A stretch of 64,000 nucleotides of DNA, from positions 1 to 64,000 of the forward strand of contig VGBL01000004.1 in NCBI GenBank assembly GCA_016870515.1. The letters run 5' to 3'. Of this stretch, positions 24,438 through 32,155 are shown one piece after another. Below the pieces are notes generated by a model. The model searched no databases. It was given only the letters and a program-made list of their open reading frames with translations, and was not told where the DNA came from. This DNA comes from Actinomycetota bacterium. GTDB lineage: Bacteria > Actinomycetota > Actinomycetes > S36-B12. Every line of letters begins with the position of its first letter. Within the stretch, counting starts at the first letter, position 1. A program made the position numbers and the translations under genes.

Positions 24438-24447
24438 ACACTAGTGT
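24438..24447. promoter_or_regulatory. Perfect palindrome ACACTAGTGT at the DUF4307/mca divergent start
   Basis: The 10-bp palindrome contains TAGTGT on both strands, each fitting TANNNT. It could be an overlapping pair of -10 boxes for the divergent genes or a small operator. The spacing to mca GTG 24450 is too short for leaderless initiation there. Confidence 0.35.
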
Positions 24448-24449
24448 GC

Positions 24450-25325
24450 GTGAGCCTCCCCCTACGCCTCATGGCGGTGCACGCGCACCCCGATGACGAG
24501 GCGAGCAAGGGTGCTGCGACGACGGCCCACTACGTCCGCGACGGAGTCGACGTGATGGTCGTCACATGCACGGGAGGGGAGCGCGGCGACGTGCTGAATG
24601 CGGCCGCGCAGGCTGATGTCGACCGCCACGGATTGACCGAGGTGCGACGCCGTGAGATGGCCGAGTCGGCGCGCATCCTCGGCGTGCGCCACAGCTGGCT
24701 TGGCTTCGAGGACTCCGGGTATCCCGAGGGCGATCCGAAGCCGCCCCTGCCGTCCGGGTGCTTCGCCGATCTGCCGCTGGAGGAGGTCGCGCGCCCGCTC
24801 GTCGCCCTAGTCCGCGAATTCCGCCCACACGTGATGACGACCTACGACGAAAACGGTGGCTATCCGCACCCCGATCACATCCGCTGTCACGAGGTATCGC
24901 TGGAGGCGTTCACCAAGGCTGCTGATGCATCGTTTTATCCAGGCACGGGTGATCCCTGGCAGCCAGCCAAGCTCTACTACAACATGGGATTCACCCGTGA
25001 CCGTGTGCTCACCTTTCACGAGGCACTCATCGCCGCCGGCATGGAATCGCCCTACGCGCAGTGGCTGGAAGACTGGGACGAGGGGGAGGAAGATCGCGTC
25101 ACCACTCGTATCCGCGTCGACGAGGTCTTCCCCGTGCGTGACGACGCACTTCGTGCCCATCGCACGCAGGTGGACCCTGACGGCATGTGGTTCGCCGTGC
25201 CTGTCCAGATGCAGCGCGATCTATGGCCAACCGAGGACTTCCATCTGGCGATCTCCCATGTGCCGACGACGTTCCCCGAGTCGGATTTGTTCGCGGGTCT
25301 GAAGGGGGCATCATGGGGCTTGTGA
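24450..25325 (+). CDS. mca: Mycothiol S-conjugate amidase
   Basis: Mca cleaves mycothiol adducts of toxins to release mercapturic acids. The 291-residue protein has the LmbE-like zinc motif HPDDE (residues 13-17), the MVVTCTGGERGDVLN segment, and REFRPHVMTTYDENGGYPHPDHIRCHEVS with the third zinc ligand. This last block and the C-terminal RDDALRAHRTQVDP...LWPTEDFHLA match Mca rather than the paralogue MshB. It is good evidence that the organism makes mycothiol. GTG 24450 gives the conserved leader before MAVHAHPDDE; ATG 24471 is less likely. Confidence 0.95.
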   Translation: MSLPLRLMAVHAHPDDEASKGAATTAHYVRDGVDVMVVTCTGGERGDVLNAAAQADVDRHGLTEVRRREMAESARILGVRHSWLGFEDSGYPEGDPKPPLPSGCFADLPLEEVARPLVALVREFRPHVMTTYDENGGYPHPDHIRCHEVSLEAFTKAADASFYPGTGDPWQPAKLYYNMGFTRDRVLTFHEALIAAGMESPYAQWLEDWDEGEEDRVTTRIRVDEVFPVRDDALRAHRTQVDPDGMWFAVPVQMQRDLWPTEDFHLAISHVPTTFPESDLFAGLKGASWGL

Positions 25326-25618
25326 GCCACCTGCTCGGTGTGCTGCTGCTGACTGAGAGTCCCGTCCCCAGCCCGCTCCCGGAGGATCCCCCGATCGATC
25401 CCTCCCGTGTCACGCCGGGGATCTTGGGCCTAGTGTCCTTCCTCTTCCTCGTGGTTGCCGTGACGCTGCTCTACCGCTCGATGCGCAAGCAGATGGCCAA
25501 GGTCGATCCCAACCTGCCCGAGGGCCCGGCCGACAAGGAGCGCGCAGAAGACGCGCGACTCACCGAGGAGGCTCGGAAGCGCGGCCGAGAAGACGACCAG
25601 CCGCCCACCCAGGCCTAG
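25313..25618 (+). CDS. Small conserved membrane protein downstream of mca
   Basis: The 101-residue protein has one transmembrane helix (ILGLVSFLFLVVAVTLLYRSM) and a long charged C-terminal tail with Glu/Lys/Arg-rich composition. An N-terminal hydrophobic stretch (MGLVSHLLGVLLLTES) may act as a signal or second helix. It starts with ATG inside the 3' end of mca, so it is translationally coupled. Its position corresponds to Rv1083 next to Rv1082 (mca). Function unknown. Confidence 0.78.
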   Translation: MGLVSHLLGVLLLTESPVPSPLPEDPPIDPSRVTPGILGLVSFLFLVVAVTLLYRSMRKQMAKVDPNLPEGPADKERAEDARLTEEARKRGREDDQPPTQA

Positions 25619-25621
25619 CTC

Positions 25622-26362
25622 GTGGATCCCACGCGATCCACGCTGCGCATAGTCGGCCTGACGGTAGCCGCCATCGTCATGTCGGTCGCATGCATTGCCC
25701 TCGGACTGTGGCAGGGCCAGCGCACTCTCGACATCGTCGAGGCTGAGCGCACCGCGCTGAGTGCGCCGATCCCCGTGCTCGATGCGGCCACGGTGCAGGG
25801 CCATCCCGGTGAGTCCATCGGAAGACCTGTCACCGTGCAGGGCCAGTACATCGCCGATGGGCAACGCCTCATCGCCTATCGATCGTGGCAGGGGAAGCCC
25901 GGTGTCTGGGTGGTGACGCCCATGGCGGTGGGTGCCAACACCGTCGCCGTGCTGCGCGGCTGGGTCCCTAGCGCGGATTCTTCGGCCGTCGCCGTGCCAA
26001 GCGGTACGGTGTCGGTGTCGGGCATCCTGCAGCCCTTCGATGACTTCTACGGCGACGATGTCGTATTGGCGGATGGGCAATTCGCCGCCATCTCGCGCTC
26101 GGCCCTCGAGCAGTCGTGGGGCACCCCGGCGGTGTCCCTGGTGGTGGTCCTGACCGATCAGTCCCCCGATGTCACCCCGTCGCCGCAGCCCGTCGAGCCG
26201 GCCGTGCGCACGACCAATGTGCCGTTCCCGCTGCAGAACGCCGCCTACACCGTGCAGTGGTTTGTCTTCGGCCTATTCGTGTGGTTCATGTGGTGGCTCT
26301 GGCTGCGTCGCGCACCGCGCGAAGATGCGGCGGCACCAACTGCGGATAGCCTTTATTCATGA
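25622..26362 (+). CDS. SURF1 family cytochrome oxidase biogenesis protein
   Basis: The 246-residue protein has an N-terminal helix (LRIVGLTVAAIVMSVACIALGLWQ), a periplasmic middle and a C-terminal helix (NAAYTVQWFVFGLFVWFMWWLWLRR), the standard SURF1 topology. The GLWQGQR and YRSWQGKPGVWVVTPM segments and the terminal YTVQWFVF are SURF1 hallmarks. SURF1 proteins assist heme a insertion into aa3-type oxidases. The only oxidase in the window is cytochrome bd 2 kb downstream, so its target lies elsewhere. It overlaps the DUF3817 gene by 4 bases. Confidence 0.9.
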   Translation: MDPTRSTLRIVGLTVAAIVMSVACIALGLWQGQRTLDIVEAERTALSAPIPVLDAATVQGHPGESIGRPVTVQGQYIADGQRLIAYRSWQGKPGVWVVTPMAVGANTVAVLRGWVPSADSSAVAVPSGTVSVSGILQPFDDFYGDDVVLADGQFAAISRSALEQSWGTPAVSLVVVLTDQSPDVTPSPQPVEPAVRTTNVPFPLQNAAYTVQWFVFGLFVWFMWWLWLRRAPREDAAAPTADSLYS

Positions 26363-26709
26363 AGGGTCTGTCGGGAGCACTGCTGCGATATCGAATCATG
26401 GCGTGGATCACGGGCGTGCTCCTTGCCTTCATGTGCGTCTTCGGCCTTCCCGCCAAGTACGTCTTCGAGGCCACCAGCGGAGGGTTCCTGGGCGCGGTGT
26501 ACTCCATCGGATGGATGGCGCATGGATGGCTCTATCTCCTCTACGTTGCCGCGGGTCTCGACATCTGCTTTCGCATGAGATTCAATGTGCTTCGCACCCT
26601 TGCCGTCCTCCTGGCAGGCACGATTCCCTTCGCCTCGTTCTTCGCTGATCACTACGTGGCGAAATCGGTGCATGCCCGTGAGGCCGAGATCACCCCTCTC
26701 ACGGCGTAG
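26359..26709 (+). CDS. DUF3817 membrane protein
   Basis: The 116-residue protein has three to four hydrophobic helices and the DUF3817 pattern (LLRYRIMAWITGVLLAFMCVFGLPAKYV, then a glycine-rich turn and YSIGWMAHGWLYLLYVAAGLDICFRMRF). This family is widespread in actinobacteria and its function is unknown. ATG 26359 overlaps the SURF1 stop (ATGA), so both come from one transcript. The 3' end overlaps the convergent DMT transporter gene by 11 bases. Confidence 0.87.
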   Translation: MKGLSGALLRYRIMAWITGVLLAFMCVFGLPAKYVFEATSGGFLGAVYSIGWMAHGWLYLLYVAAGLDICFRMRFNVLRTLAVLLAGTIPFASFFADHYVAKSVHAREAEITPLTA

Positions 26710-27577
26710 CCACTGGCTCGCGGGCGCGATCGGGTCGCGTCGCCAGATAGGACCCCAGCAGCACCATCGGGAAGCCAAGGATCAGGCCCAGGGTGACGGG
26801 CTCGGACAGCACGATGACACCGAGGATCACCGCCACCGCGGGGTTCAAGAAGGTGATGACCGTCATGCGCGACGGGCCCACCTCCTTGACGAGCTCGAAG
26901 AAGATCAGGAACGCGATGGCGGTGCACAGGATTCCGAGAACCACGATCGACCACCATGCCTCGGCCGGCACGGCCGTTGTCGGGCGCTGGACCAAGGCGA
27001 TCGGCGCGTACAGGAGAGCATTGAAGCCCAGGGCAAGGGAGATGACCGCCAGGCTCGGCGCCTCCGCCAGCCTCCTGGAGATCACGATGGGCCCGAGCGC
27101 GTAGCCGGTCACGGTCAGCGCCGCTGCCCCGACGGCCCACAACTGGTCGCCCGCGATGTCGAGTCCGACGAGCACGGCGACTCCGCCGAAGCCAATGGCC
27201 AGACCTAGGATGCGCCGCCAGCCAAGATGCCTGTCGAGGCCGAGGCAGCGGGCCAGGATCGCGGCGACGATGGGCACGACGGCGATGAGCAGCGCCGTGG
27301 TCGAACTCGTCAGCGCGGTCTCCGCGTAGCCCAGGAGAAGAAATGGACCGGTGATCTCGACGAGGCCGAAGAGCGCGATCCACGGCAGGTGCGGCCGAAT
27401 GCCGCGGAATTCCCCGCGGGCAGCGGCGATCGGGAGGAGGAGTAGAGCCGCAAGCCCGACTCGCAGCGCGACCATCACCGAGGGCTCGACGCTCATCACG
27501 GCCACTCGAATGAAGAGGTAAGGCGTGCCCCAGATGATGGAAAGGGCAGCGAAGAGGATCAGGCCGCGTCGAGACAT
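26699..27577 (-). CDS. DMT-superfamily transporter (EamA family)
   Basis: The 292-residue protein has ten predicted helices arranged as two EamA repeats; the first starts LILFAALSIIWGTPYLFIRVAV, the second LGWRRILGLAIGFGGVAVLVGLD. This is the RhaT/EamA type, which exports metabolites or amino acids. ATG 27577 is the natural start (the longer upstream frame overlaps the DUF4190 gene). It sits 7 bases downstream of DUF4190 on the same strand, suggesting an operon. Substrate unknown. Confidence 0.9.
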   Translation of the reverse strand: MSRRGLILFAALSIIWGTPYLFIRVAVMSVEPSVMVALRVGLAALLLLPIAAARGEFRGIRPHLPWIALFGLVEITGPFLLLGYAETALTSSTTALLIAVVPIVAAILARCLGLDRHLGWRRILGLAIGFGGVAVLVGLDIAGDQLWAVGAAALTVTGYALGPIVISRRLAEAPSLAVISLALGFNALLYAPIALVQRPTTAVPAEAWWSIVVLGILCTAIAFLIFFELVKEVGPSRMTVITFLNPAVAVILGVIVLSEPVTLGLILGFPMVLLGSYLATRPDRAREPVATP

Positions 27578-27584
27578 GCGCGGC

Positions 27585-27896
27585 CTAGAAGTTGGGAGTG
27601 GGCGAGGTGAACGTGCCGATGGCGATGAGGATGAGCAGCAGCGCGCTGACCGCCAGGCCGATGTAGCCGGTGATGAGCCCGCCAATGGCCATGGCTCGGC
27701 CGGGCAGCAGCTCGCGGTTGATGCGGGCTAGGGCCAGGTATCCGAAGACGATGGCCAGCATGGGCAGGACGGGGAAGAACGCCAGGCAAATGGCCAGCAC
27801 GAGCCCCGCCACGCCGGTGGCCATGGATGCGACGGCGAAACTGGGGGCCTTGCGTGGTGTGGCAAACGCCACCGGAAGCTGCGGTGGATATGTCAC
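27585..27896 (-). CDS. DUF4190 membrane protein
   Basis: This 103-residue protein has a Pro-rich hydrophilic N-terminus (MTYPPQLPVAFATP) and two helices separated by a LGYLALARINR-like charged turn, GRAMAIGGLITGYIGLAV. The layout is typical of DUF4190 proteins, which are common in actinobacteria and of unknown function. GTG 27896 is supported by TAGCGT ending 6 nt upstream. Confidence 0.85.
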   Translation of the reverse strand: MTYPPQLPVAFATPRKAPSFAVASMATGVAGLVLAICLAFFPVLPMLAIVFGYLALARINRELLPGRAMAIGGLITGYIGLAVSALLLILIAIGTFTSPTPNF

Positions 27897-27902
27897 GCGG
27901 CC

Positions 27903-27908
27903 ACGCTA
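27903..27908 (-). promoter_or_regulatory. Leaderless -10 box (TAGCGT) for DUF4190 gene
   Basis: On the minus strand TAGCGT ends 6 nt before GTG 27896. Confidence 0.5.
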
Positions 27909-27915
27909 CTGCACC

Positions 27916-28458
27916 TCACGACTCGTCTGGCATGCGCCACTCGACCGTGCGCGCGCATTCGCGCAGGCCCCGAGCACGATAGTTGGGGAGGGCGGCGGGA
28001 CCATCGAGATCGCAGGTGTGCACCCACACGCGCCTCGTGCGTGGCAGCTCCCATGCGAGTTCGATGGCGCGCGCCAGGAGCCAGCCGCCGAGGCCATTGC
28101 CAATGGCCCATGGCAGCAGTCCGAAGTAGGCGACCTCGACGTCGCCGTCGACCTGCTGCTCGAGCTCGGCATAGCCCGCCTCGGCACCGTTAAATCGGCA
28201 TACGAGCAGGTGGTGCTCGGGACGATCGACCCAGCCGCGCCACTGCTCGGGTGTCCAGTCGAGGCGGTCGACCCACGCCCAGTCGGCGCCGACGCGGCGG
28301 TAGAACGACTCGGAGAGGTCGGCCCGAGGTTCCGTAACGATCTCGATCTCGGCACCGGTGGGCTGGACGGCATCGACGAGATCACCCGGACGGTTCATCT
28401 CCAGCCCGATCACGGTGACGGCCACCGCGCCCTCTGCGGGACCGTCGAGCAGGCGCAT
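27916..28458 (-). CDS. GNAT-family N-acetyltransferase
   Basis: The 180-residue protein has a GNAT-like core: YAELEQQVDGDVEVAYFGLLPWAIGNGLGGWLLARAIELAW, with the acetyl-CoA-binding Q/R-x-x-G-x-G/A equivalent being GNGLGG, then VHTCDLDGPAALPNYRARGL. The N-terminal 60 residues are divergent. The acceptor substrate is unknown. ATG 28458 avoids an Arg/Gly-rich upstream extension. It is divergent from cydA with a 47-base gap and followed 8 bases later by the promoter region of DUF4190. Confidence 0.82.
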   Translation of the reverse strand: MRLLDGPAEGAVAVTVIGLEMNRPGDLVDAVQPTGAEIEIVTEPRADLSESFYRRVGADWAWVDRLDWTPEQWRGWVDRPEHHLLVCRFNGAEAGYAELEQQVDGDVEVAYFGLLPWAIGNGLGGWLLARAIELAWELPRTRRVWVHTCDLDGPAALPNYRARGLRECARTVEWRMPDES

Positions 28459-28505
28459 GTGCGGAAGGATGCCACAGGTGGACTTGGCCGCGCTTAAATG
28501 GCCAC

Positions 28506-29909
28506 GTGAATGATGGCCTGCTCGTGGATCTTTCCCGGCTGCAGTTCGCAACCACGACTCTCTACCACTACCTCTTCGTCCCGTTGACCCTCGGCATCGC
28601 ACCCTTCGTGGCCATTCTCGAGACGCTCTCGTGGCGCACGGGCAATCCGATCTATCGCCGGCTCGTGCGCTTCTTCGGATCGCTCCTCATCATCAACTTC
28701 GCGATGGGGATCGTCACCGGCATCGTCCAGGAGTTCCAGTTCGGCATGAACTGGTCGGTGTTCAGTCGGCACGTGGGAGACATCTTCGGGGCGCCGCTGG
28801 CGATGGAGGGGCTGCTAGCGTTCTTCCTCGAGTCCACGTTCCTCGGCCTGTGGCTCTTCGGCCGCGACCGCCTCCCGCGCGGCATTCATGTGGCGTGCAT
28901 CTGGCTCTTCACGCTGGGCACGTGGCTGTCGGCGTACTTCATCATCGTCGCCAACTCCTGGATGCAGCATCCGGTCGGCTACGTGCTGGATCCCGAGACC
29001 GGGCTACCCGTGCTCAATGACATCGGCGCCGTCCTCTCCCAGCCCTTCGTCCTCCTGGCCTACGCGCACACGGTGCTCGGAGCCCTGGTCGCGGCCTCCG
29101 TGTTCGTCTTCGCGGTTGCGGCCTACCACCTCAAGAGGCGCCAGCACCTGCCTGAGATGCGCTGGGCCTGGCGTGCAGCCATCGCCATGGGGTTGATTGC
29201 CGCATCCGGACAGTTGGTCGTCGGTGATGCGCTCGGGGTCGTTGTCACCGACGTCCAACCCATGAAGATCGCTGCGGGTGAAGCACTCTGGGAGACAGCG
29301 GGCCCGTGCGCCGGCCTCGCCATCATCGCCATCCCGGACCAGGAGGCTCGCGAGAACATCTGGGAGTGGGACGTGCCCTGCCTGCTGTCGATCCTCGCGA
29401 CGAATTCCGTGGACGGCGTGGTGCAGGGAGCCAATGAACTCCAGGGTGAATACGAGCAGGCCTACGGCCCCGGCGACTACACGCCCAACGTCTGGATCGC
29501 GTTCTACTCCTTCAGGCTGATGATCGGCTTCGGGCTCGTCGGAGCCGCATGGATGCTCGTTGCCTGGTGGCGTACGCGCAAGGGACGACTTCCGTCCGGA
29601 CGTATCTTCTGGGCCATCTCCATCTGGATCGTCATCACGCCGTGGCTGGGGAACATGTTTGGCTGGATCTTCACCGAGAATGGCCGGCAGCCCTGGGTGG
29701 TTTACGGACAGCTGACCACGCAGGACGCGGTATCGCAGATCTCGCCTACCTTCCTTTTCGTCAGTCTGCCCATCTTCTTCCTCCTCTACGGCGCGTTCGC
29801 CATCGTGGAGTTCCTCCTGATGCGCCGCTACGCCATCGCGGGACCACCTGACGATGATCAGCCGATGGCGGGGGAGCCGTCGCGACCACTGCCCCAGCTG
29901 GTGGCGTGA
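28506..29909 (+). CDS. cydA: Cytochrome bd ubiquinol/menaquinol oxidase subunit I
   Basis: CydA is the quinol-oxidising, heme b/d-carrying subunit. Heme-ligand candidates include His21 in LYHYLFVPLTLG and the methionine and histidine ligands later in the nine-helix chain. The GRQPW motif, conserved in CydA, is present (ENGRQPWVVYGQL), and the Q-loop region is of the short type. At 467 residues it matches actinobacterial CydA. It overlaps cydB by 4 bases. Bd oxidase is a high-affinity terminal oxidase in the cell membrane. Confidence 0.96.
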   Translation: MNDGLLVDLSRLQFATTTLYHYLFVPLTLGIAPFVAILETLSWRTGNPIYRRLVRFFGSLLIINFAMGIVTGIVQEFQFGMNWSVFSRHVGDIFGAPLAMEGLLAFFLESTFLGLWLFGRDRLPRGIHVACIWLFTLGTWLSAYFIIVANSWMQHPVGYVLDPETGLPVLNDIGAVLSQPFVLLAYAHTVLGALVAASVFVFAVAAYHLKRRQHLPEMRWAWRAAIAMGLIAASGQLVVGDALGVVVTDVQPMKIAAGEALWETAGPCAGLAIIAIPDQEARENIWEWDVPCLLSILATNSVDGVVQGANELQGEYEQAYGPGDYTPNVWIAFYSFRLMIGFGLVGAAWMLVAWWRTRKGRLPSGRIFWAISIWIVITPWLGNMFGWIFTENGRQPWVVYGQLTTQDAVSQISPTFLFVSLPIFFLLYGAFAIVEFLLMRRYAIAGPPDDDQPMAGEPSRPLPQLVA

Positions 29910-30922
29910 TGGGTCTGCCAGAGGTCTGGTTCGTCATCGTCGCCGTCCTGTGGACGGGCTTCTTCTTCCTCGAGGGCTTCGACTTCGGCGTGGGAATGCT
30001 GGCGCGCACCCTGGGGTCCGACGAGAGCGAGCGCGGTCAGATGCTCGCGGCCATAGGGCCCGTTTGGGATGCAGACGAGGTCTGGTTGGTCGCCGGTGGC
30101 ATTGCCATTTTCGCGGCGTTTCCCGCGTGGTACGCCGCGCTCTTTCCCGCGGCGTACCTCCCCTTGCTACTGGTCATCGTGGCGATCATCGTCCGCGCCG
30201 TCGCCATCGAGTACCGATCGAAGCGACCCGGACCGAAATGGCGATCACGCTGGGACACGGCGGTGGCCGTTGCCTCGCTGCTCCTGGCCTTCCTCTTCGG
30301 AGTGTTCTGGGGAGGAATCGTGCACGGCATCCCGCTCACGGCGGATGGAACCTTCGTCGGGCACAGCCTCCTGTCGTTCCTGAACCCCTACTCGCTCCTG
30401 ACGGGCCTGACCCTGCTGCTGTTCAGCCTCGCTCACGGCGCCACCTTCTTGGCGTTGAAAACCACGGGAGCCGTTCGGGCCAAGAACGAGTCGTGGGCGA
30501 GGAGGTTCGACGTGGTGGCGGGCGCACTCATGACTGGCTTCGCCGTGTGGACCTACTGGGCGTACTCCCGTGGCGATGTCGTTGCGCTCATGGTCGGCCT
30601 GCTGGCTGTGGTCGCGATGGCGATTGCACTGGCTGCCAATGCCCGGGTGCGACCCATGGTGGCCTTCTGGGCGCATGGGGTCGCGATCGCTGCCTTCGTC
30701 GCACAGATCTTCATCGCCCTGTATCCCAACGTCCTGCCGAGCACAGTGGACCCGGCCGACAGTCTCACGGTGCAGGGCTCGGCAGCGAGCCCATATTCGC
30801 TGACGATCATCACGGTGGTGGCGGCCATCGCGCTGCCCATGGTCATCGCCTACCAGGCGTGGTCGTTCTGGGTGTTCCGCAAGCGAATCAGTGTCGATGA
30901 CGCTGCTCGCGCGTACCACTAG
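29906..30922 (+). CDS. cydB: Cytochrome bd oxidase subunit II
   Basis: CydB is the structural partner of CydA. The 338-residue protein has eight helices and the family motifs VLWTGFFFLEGFDFGVGML at its N-terminus and PVWDADEVWLVAGG (residues 51-64). GTG 29906 overlaps the cydA stop (GTGA). No cydC/cydD exporter genes follow, unlike in many actinobacteria where cydDC is adjacent. Confidence 0.96.
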   Translation: MMGLPEVWFVIVAVLWTGFFFLEGFDFGVGMLARTLGSDESERGQMLAAIGPVWDADEVWLVAGGIAIFAAFPAWYAALFPAAYLPLLLVIVAIIVRAVAIEYRSKRPGPKWRSRWDTAVAVASLLLAFLFGVFWGGIVHGIPLTADGTFVGHSLLSFLNPYSLLTGLTLLLFSLAHGATFLALKTTGAVRAKNESWARRFDVVAGALMTGFAVWTYWAYSRGDVVALMVGLLAVVAMAIALAANARVRPMVAFWAHGVAIAAFVAQIFIALYPNVLPSTVDPADSLTVQGSAASPYSLTIITVVAAIALPMVIAYQAWSFWVFRKRISVDDAARAYH

Positions 30923-32121
30923 CGCGAGGCAACCTCGAGCAGGCCGCTCAGGAGGCGGTCGACGTCGTCGTCATCGCTGTAGGGCGCGAGTCCGACGCGC
31001 ACTCCGCCGTCCTCGCCGAGGCCGAGCCATCGGGAGCATTCGAGGGCGTAGAAGTTGCCGTGTGGTGCGTTGACTCCGCGCGTCGCCAGGTGATCGGTGA
31101 CGTCAGCGGAGTCGATGCCATCGATGGTGAATGTTTCGGTCGGCGTTCGGTGGCGAGCATTGCTGTAGAGGCGAATACCCGGAATCGATTCCAGCCCGGA
31201 CCTAAGGCGCGCGTGAAGCGCATCCTCGTAGGCCTCGAGGGAGGTCATGGACGCGAGGATTCGCTGGCGTCGGTCGCCGGCGGGCGAGTCAAGGTCGGCC
31301 AGCAGGTCCACCGCTGCTGAGACGCCGGCGAGGAGTTCATAGGGGAGGGTGCCCAGCTCGAATCGCTCCGGTACTGCGTTGGTGGCGGGCAAGAGCTTGT
31401 CGGGATTGAGCGTGTCGAGCAACGCGGGCGATGCGGCGAGGACGCCGAGGTGCGGCCCGAGGAACTTGTAGGGCGAGCACGCGTAAAAGTCGGCACCGAT
31501 GGCCGAAACGTCGATGGGTGCGTGTGCCGTCAGGTGCACCCCGTCGACGTAGAAGAGGGCGCCGGCGACATGCACGCCTTCCGAGATGACGGCGAGGTCG
31601 GGCCGAGTGCCGATGAGGTTGGATGCCCCGGTCATCGCAACGACCTGAGTGCGCGGGCCCACCAGACCAAGGACGTTGTCAGGCGACATCTCGCCGGTGG
31701 CTGGATCGAATTGTGCCCACTTCACGGTAGCGCCCGCGCGCGCGGCGTGGATAACCCATGGCCGTACGTCGGCGTCGTGGTCGAGACGGCTGACCACGAT
31801 CTCATCTCCCGGTCCCCAATCCTGAGCGAGCGTGCGCGCGATGTCGAAGGTGATCTGCGTCATGCTGCGCCCGAAGACGATTCCGCGTGGATCGGCACCG
31901 AGGAGGTCCGCCATCGCGGATCGCGCGCCGGTCACCAGGTCGTCCGCACGGCGTTCGGCTGGATTGCTACGACCTCGATTGGCCACTGCTGAGCGCAGCG
32001 CTGCGGCCATGGCCGCGGCGACCGGCTCGGGAATCTGGGTTCCCCCGGGCCCGTCGAAGTGGGCCAGGCCCTCCGCCAGCGCGGAGACCTGGGCGCGAAG
32101 TCGCTGGACGTCGTAGCTCAC
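30919..32121 (-). CDS. Cysteine desulfurase-like PLP protein (TIGR01976-type)
   Basis: The 400-residue fold-I aminotransferase-like protein has the PLP lysine Lys219 in YACSPYKFLGPHLG and Asp193/His197 in YVDGVHLTAH. An N-terminal HFDGPGGTQIPEPVAAAM, a SRLDHDADVRPW loop and the closing ALECSRWLGLGEDGGVRVGLAPY are typical of the cysteine desulfurase-like subfamily described as TIGR01976, rather than of SufS/IscS. The actual substrate is not known. GTG 32121 has TAGGGT 6 nt upstream. It converges with cydB, overlapping by 4 bases. Confidence 0.88.
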   Translation of the reverse strand: MSYDVQRLRAQVSALAEGLAHFDGPGGTQIPEPVAAAMAAALRSAVANRGRSNPAERRADDLVTGARSAMADLLGADPRGIVFGRSMTQITFDIARTLAQDWGPGDEIVVSRLDHDADVRPWVIHAARAGATVKWAQFDPATGEMSPDNVLGLVGPRTQVVAMTGASNLIGTRPDLAVISEGVHVAGALFYVDGVHLTAHAPIDVSAIGADFYACSPYKFLGPHLGVLAASPALLDTLNPDKLLPATNAVPERFELGTLPYELLAGVSAAVDLLADLDSPAGDRRQRILASMTSLEAYEDALHARLRSGLESIPGIRLYSNARHRTPTETFTIDGIDSADVTDHLATRGVNAPHGNFYALECSRWLGLGEDGGVRVGLAPYSDDDDVDRLLSGLLEVASR

Positions 32122-32127
32122 GACGTC

Positions 32128-32133
32128 ACCCTA
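32128..32133 (-). promoter_or_regulatory. Leaderless -10 box (TAGGGT) for cysteine desulfurase-like gene
   Basis: On the minus strand TAGGGT ends 6 nt before GTG 32121. Confidence 0.55.
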
Positions 32134-32155
32134 GGGGGCCTCCGACCCCGACAAT

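Noticed and set aside
24444-24449. GTG at 24444 as mca start
   Set aside because: GTG 24450 reproduces the conserved Mca N-terminus more closely, and the earlier codon lies inside the palindrome.
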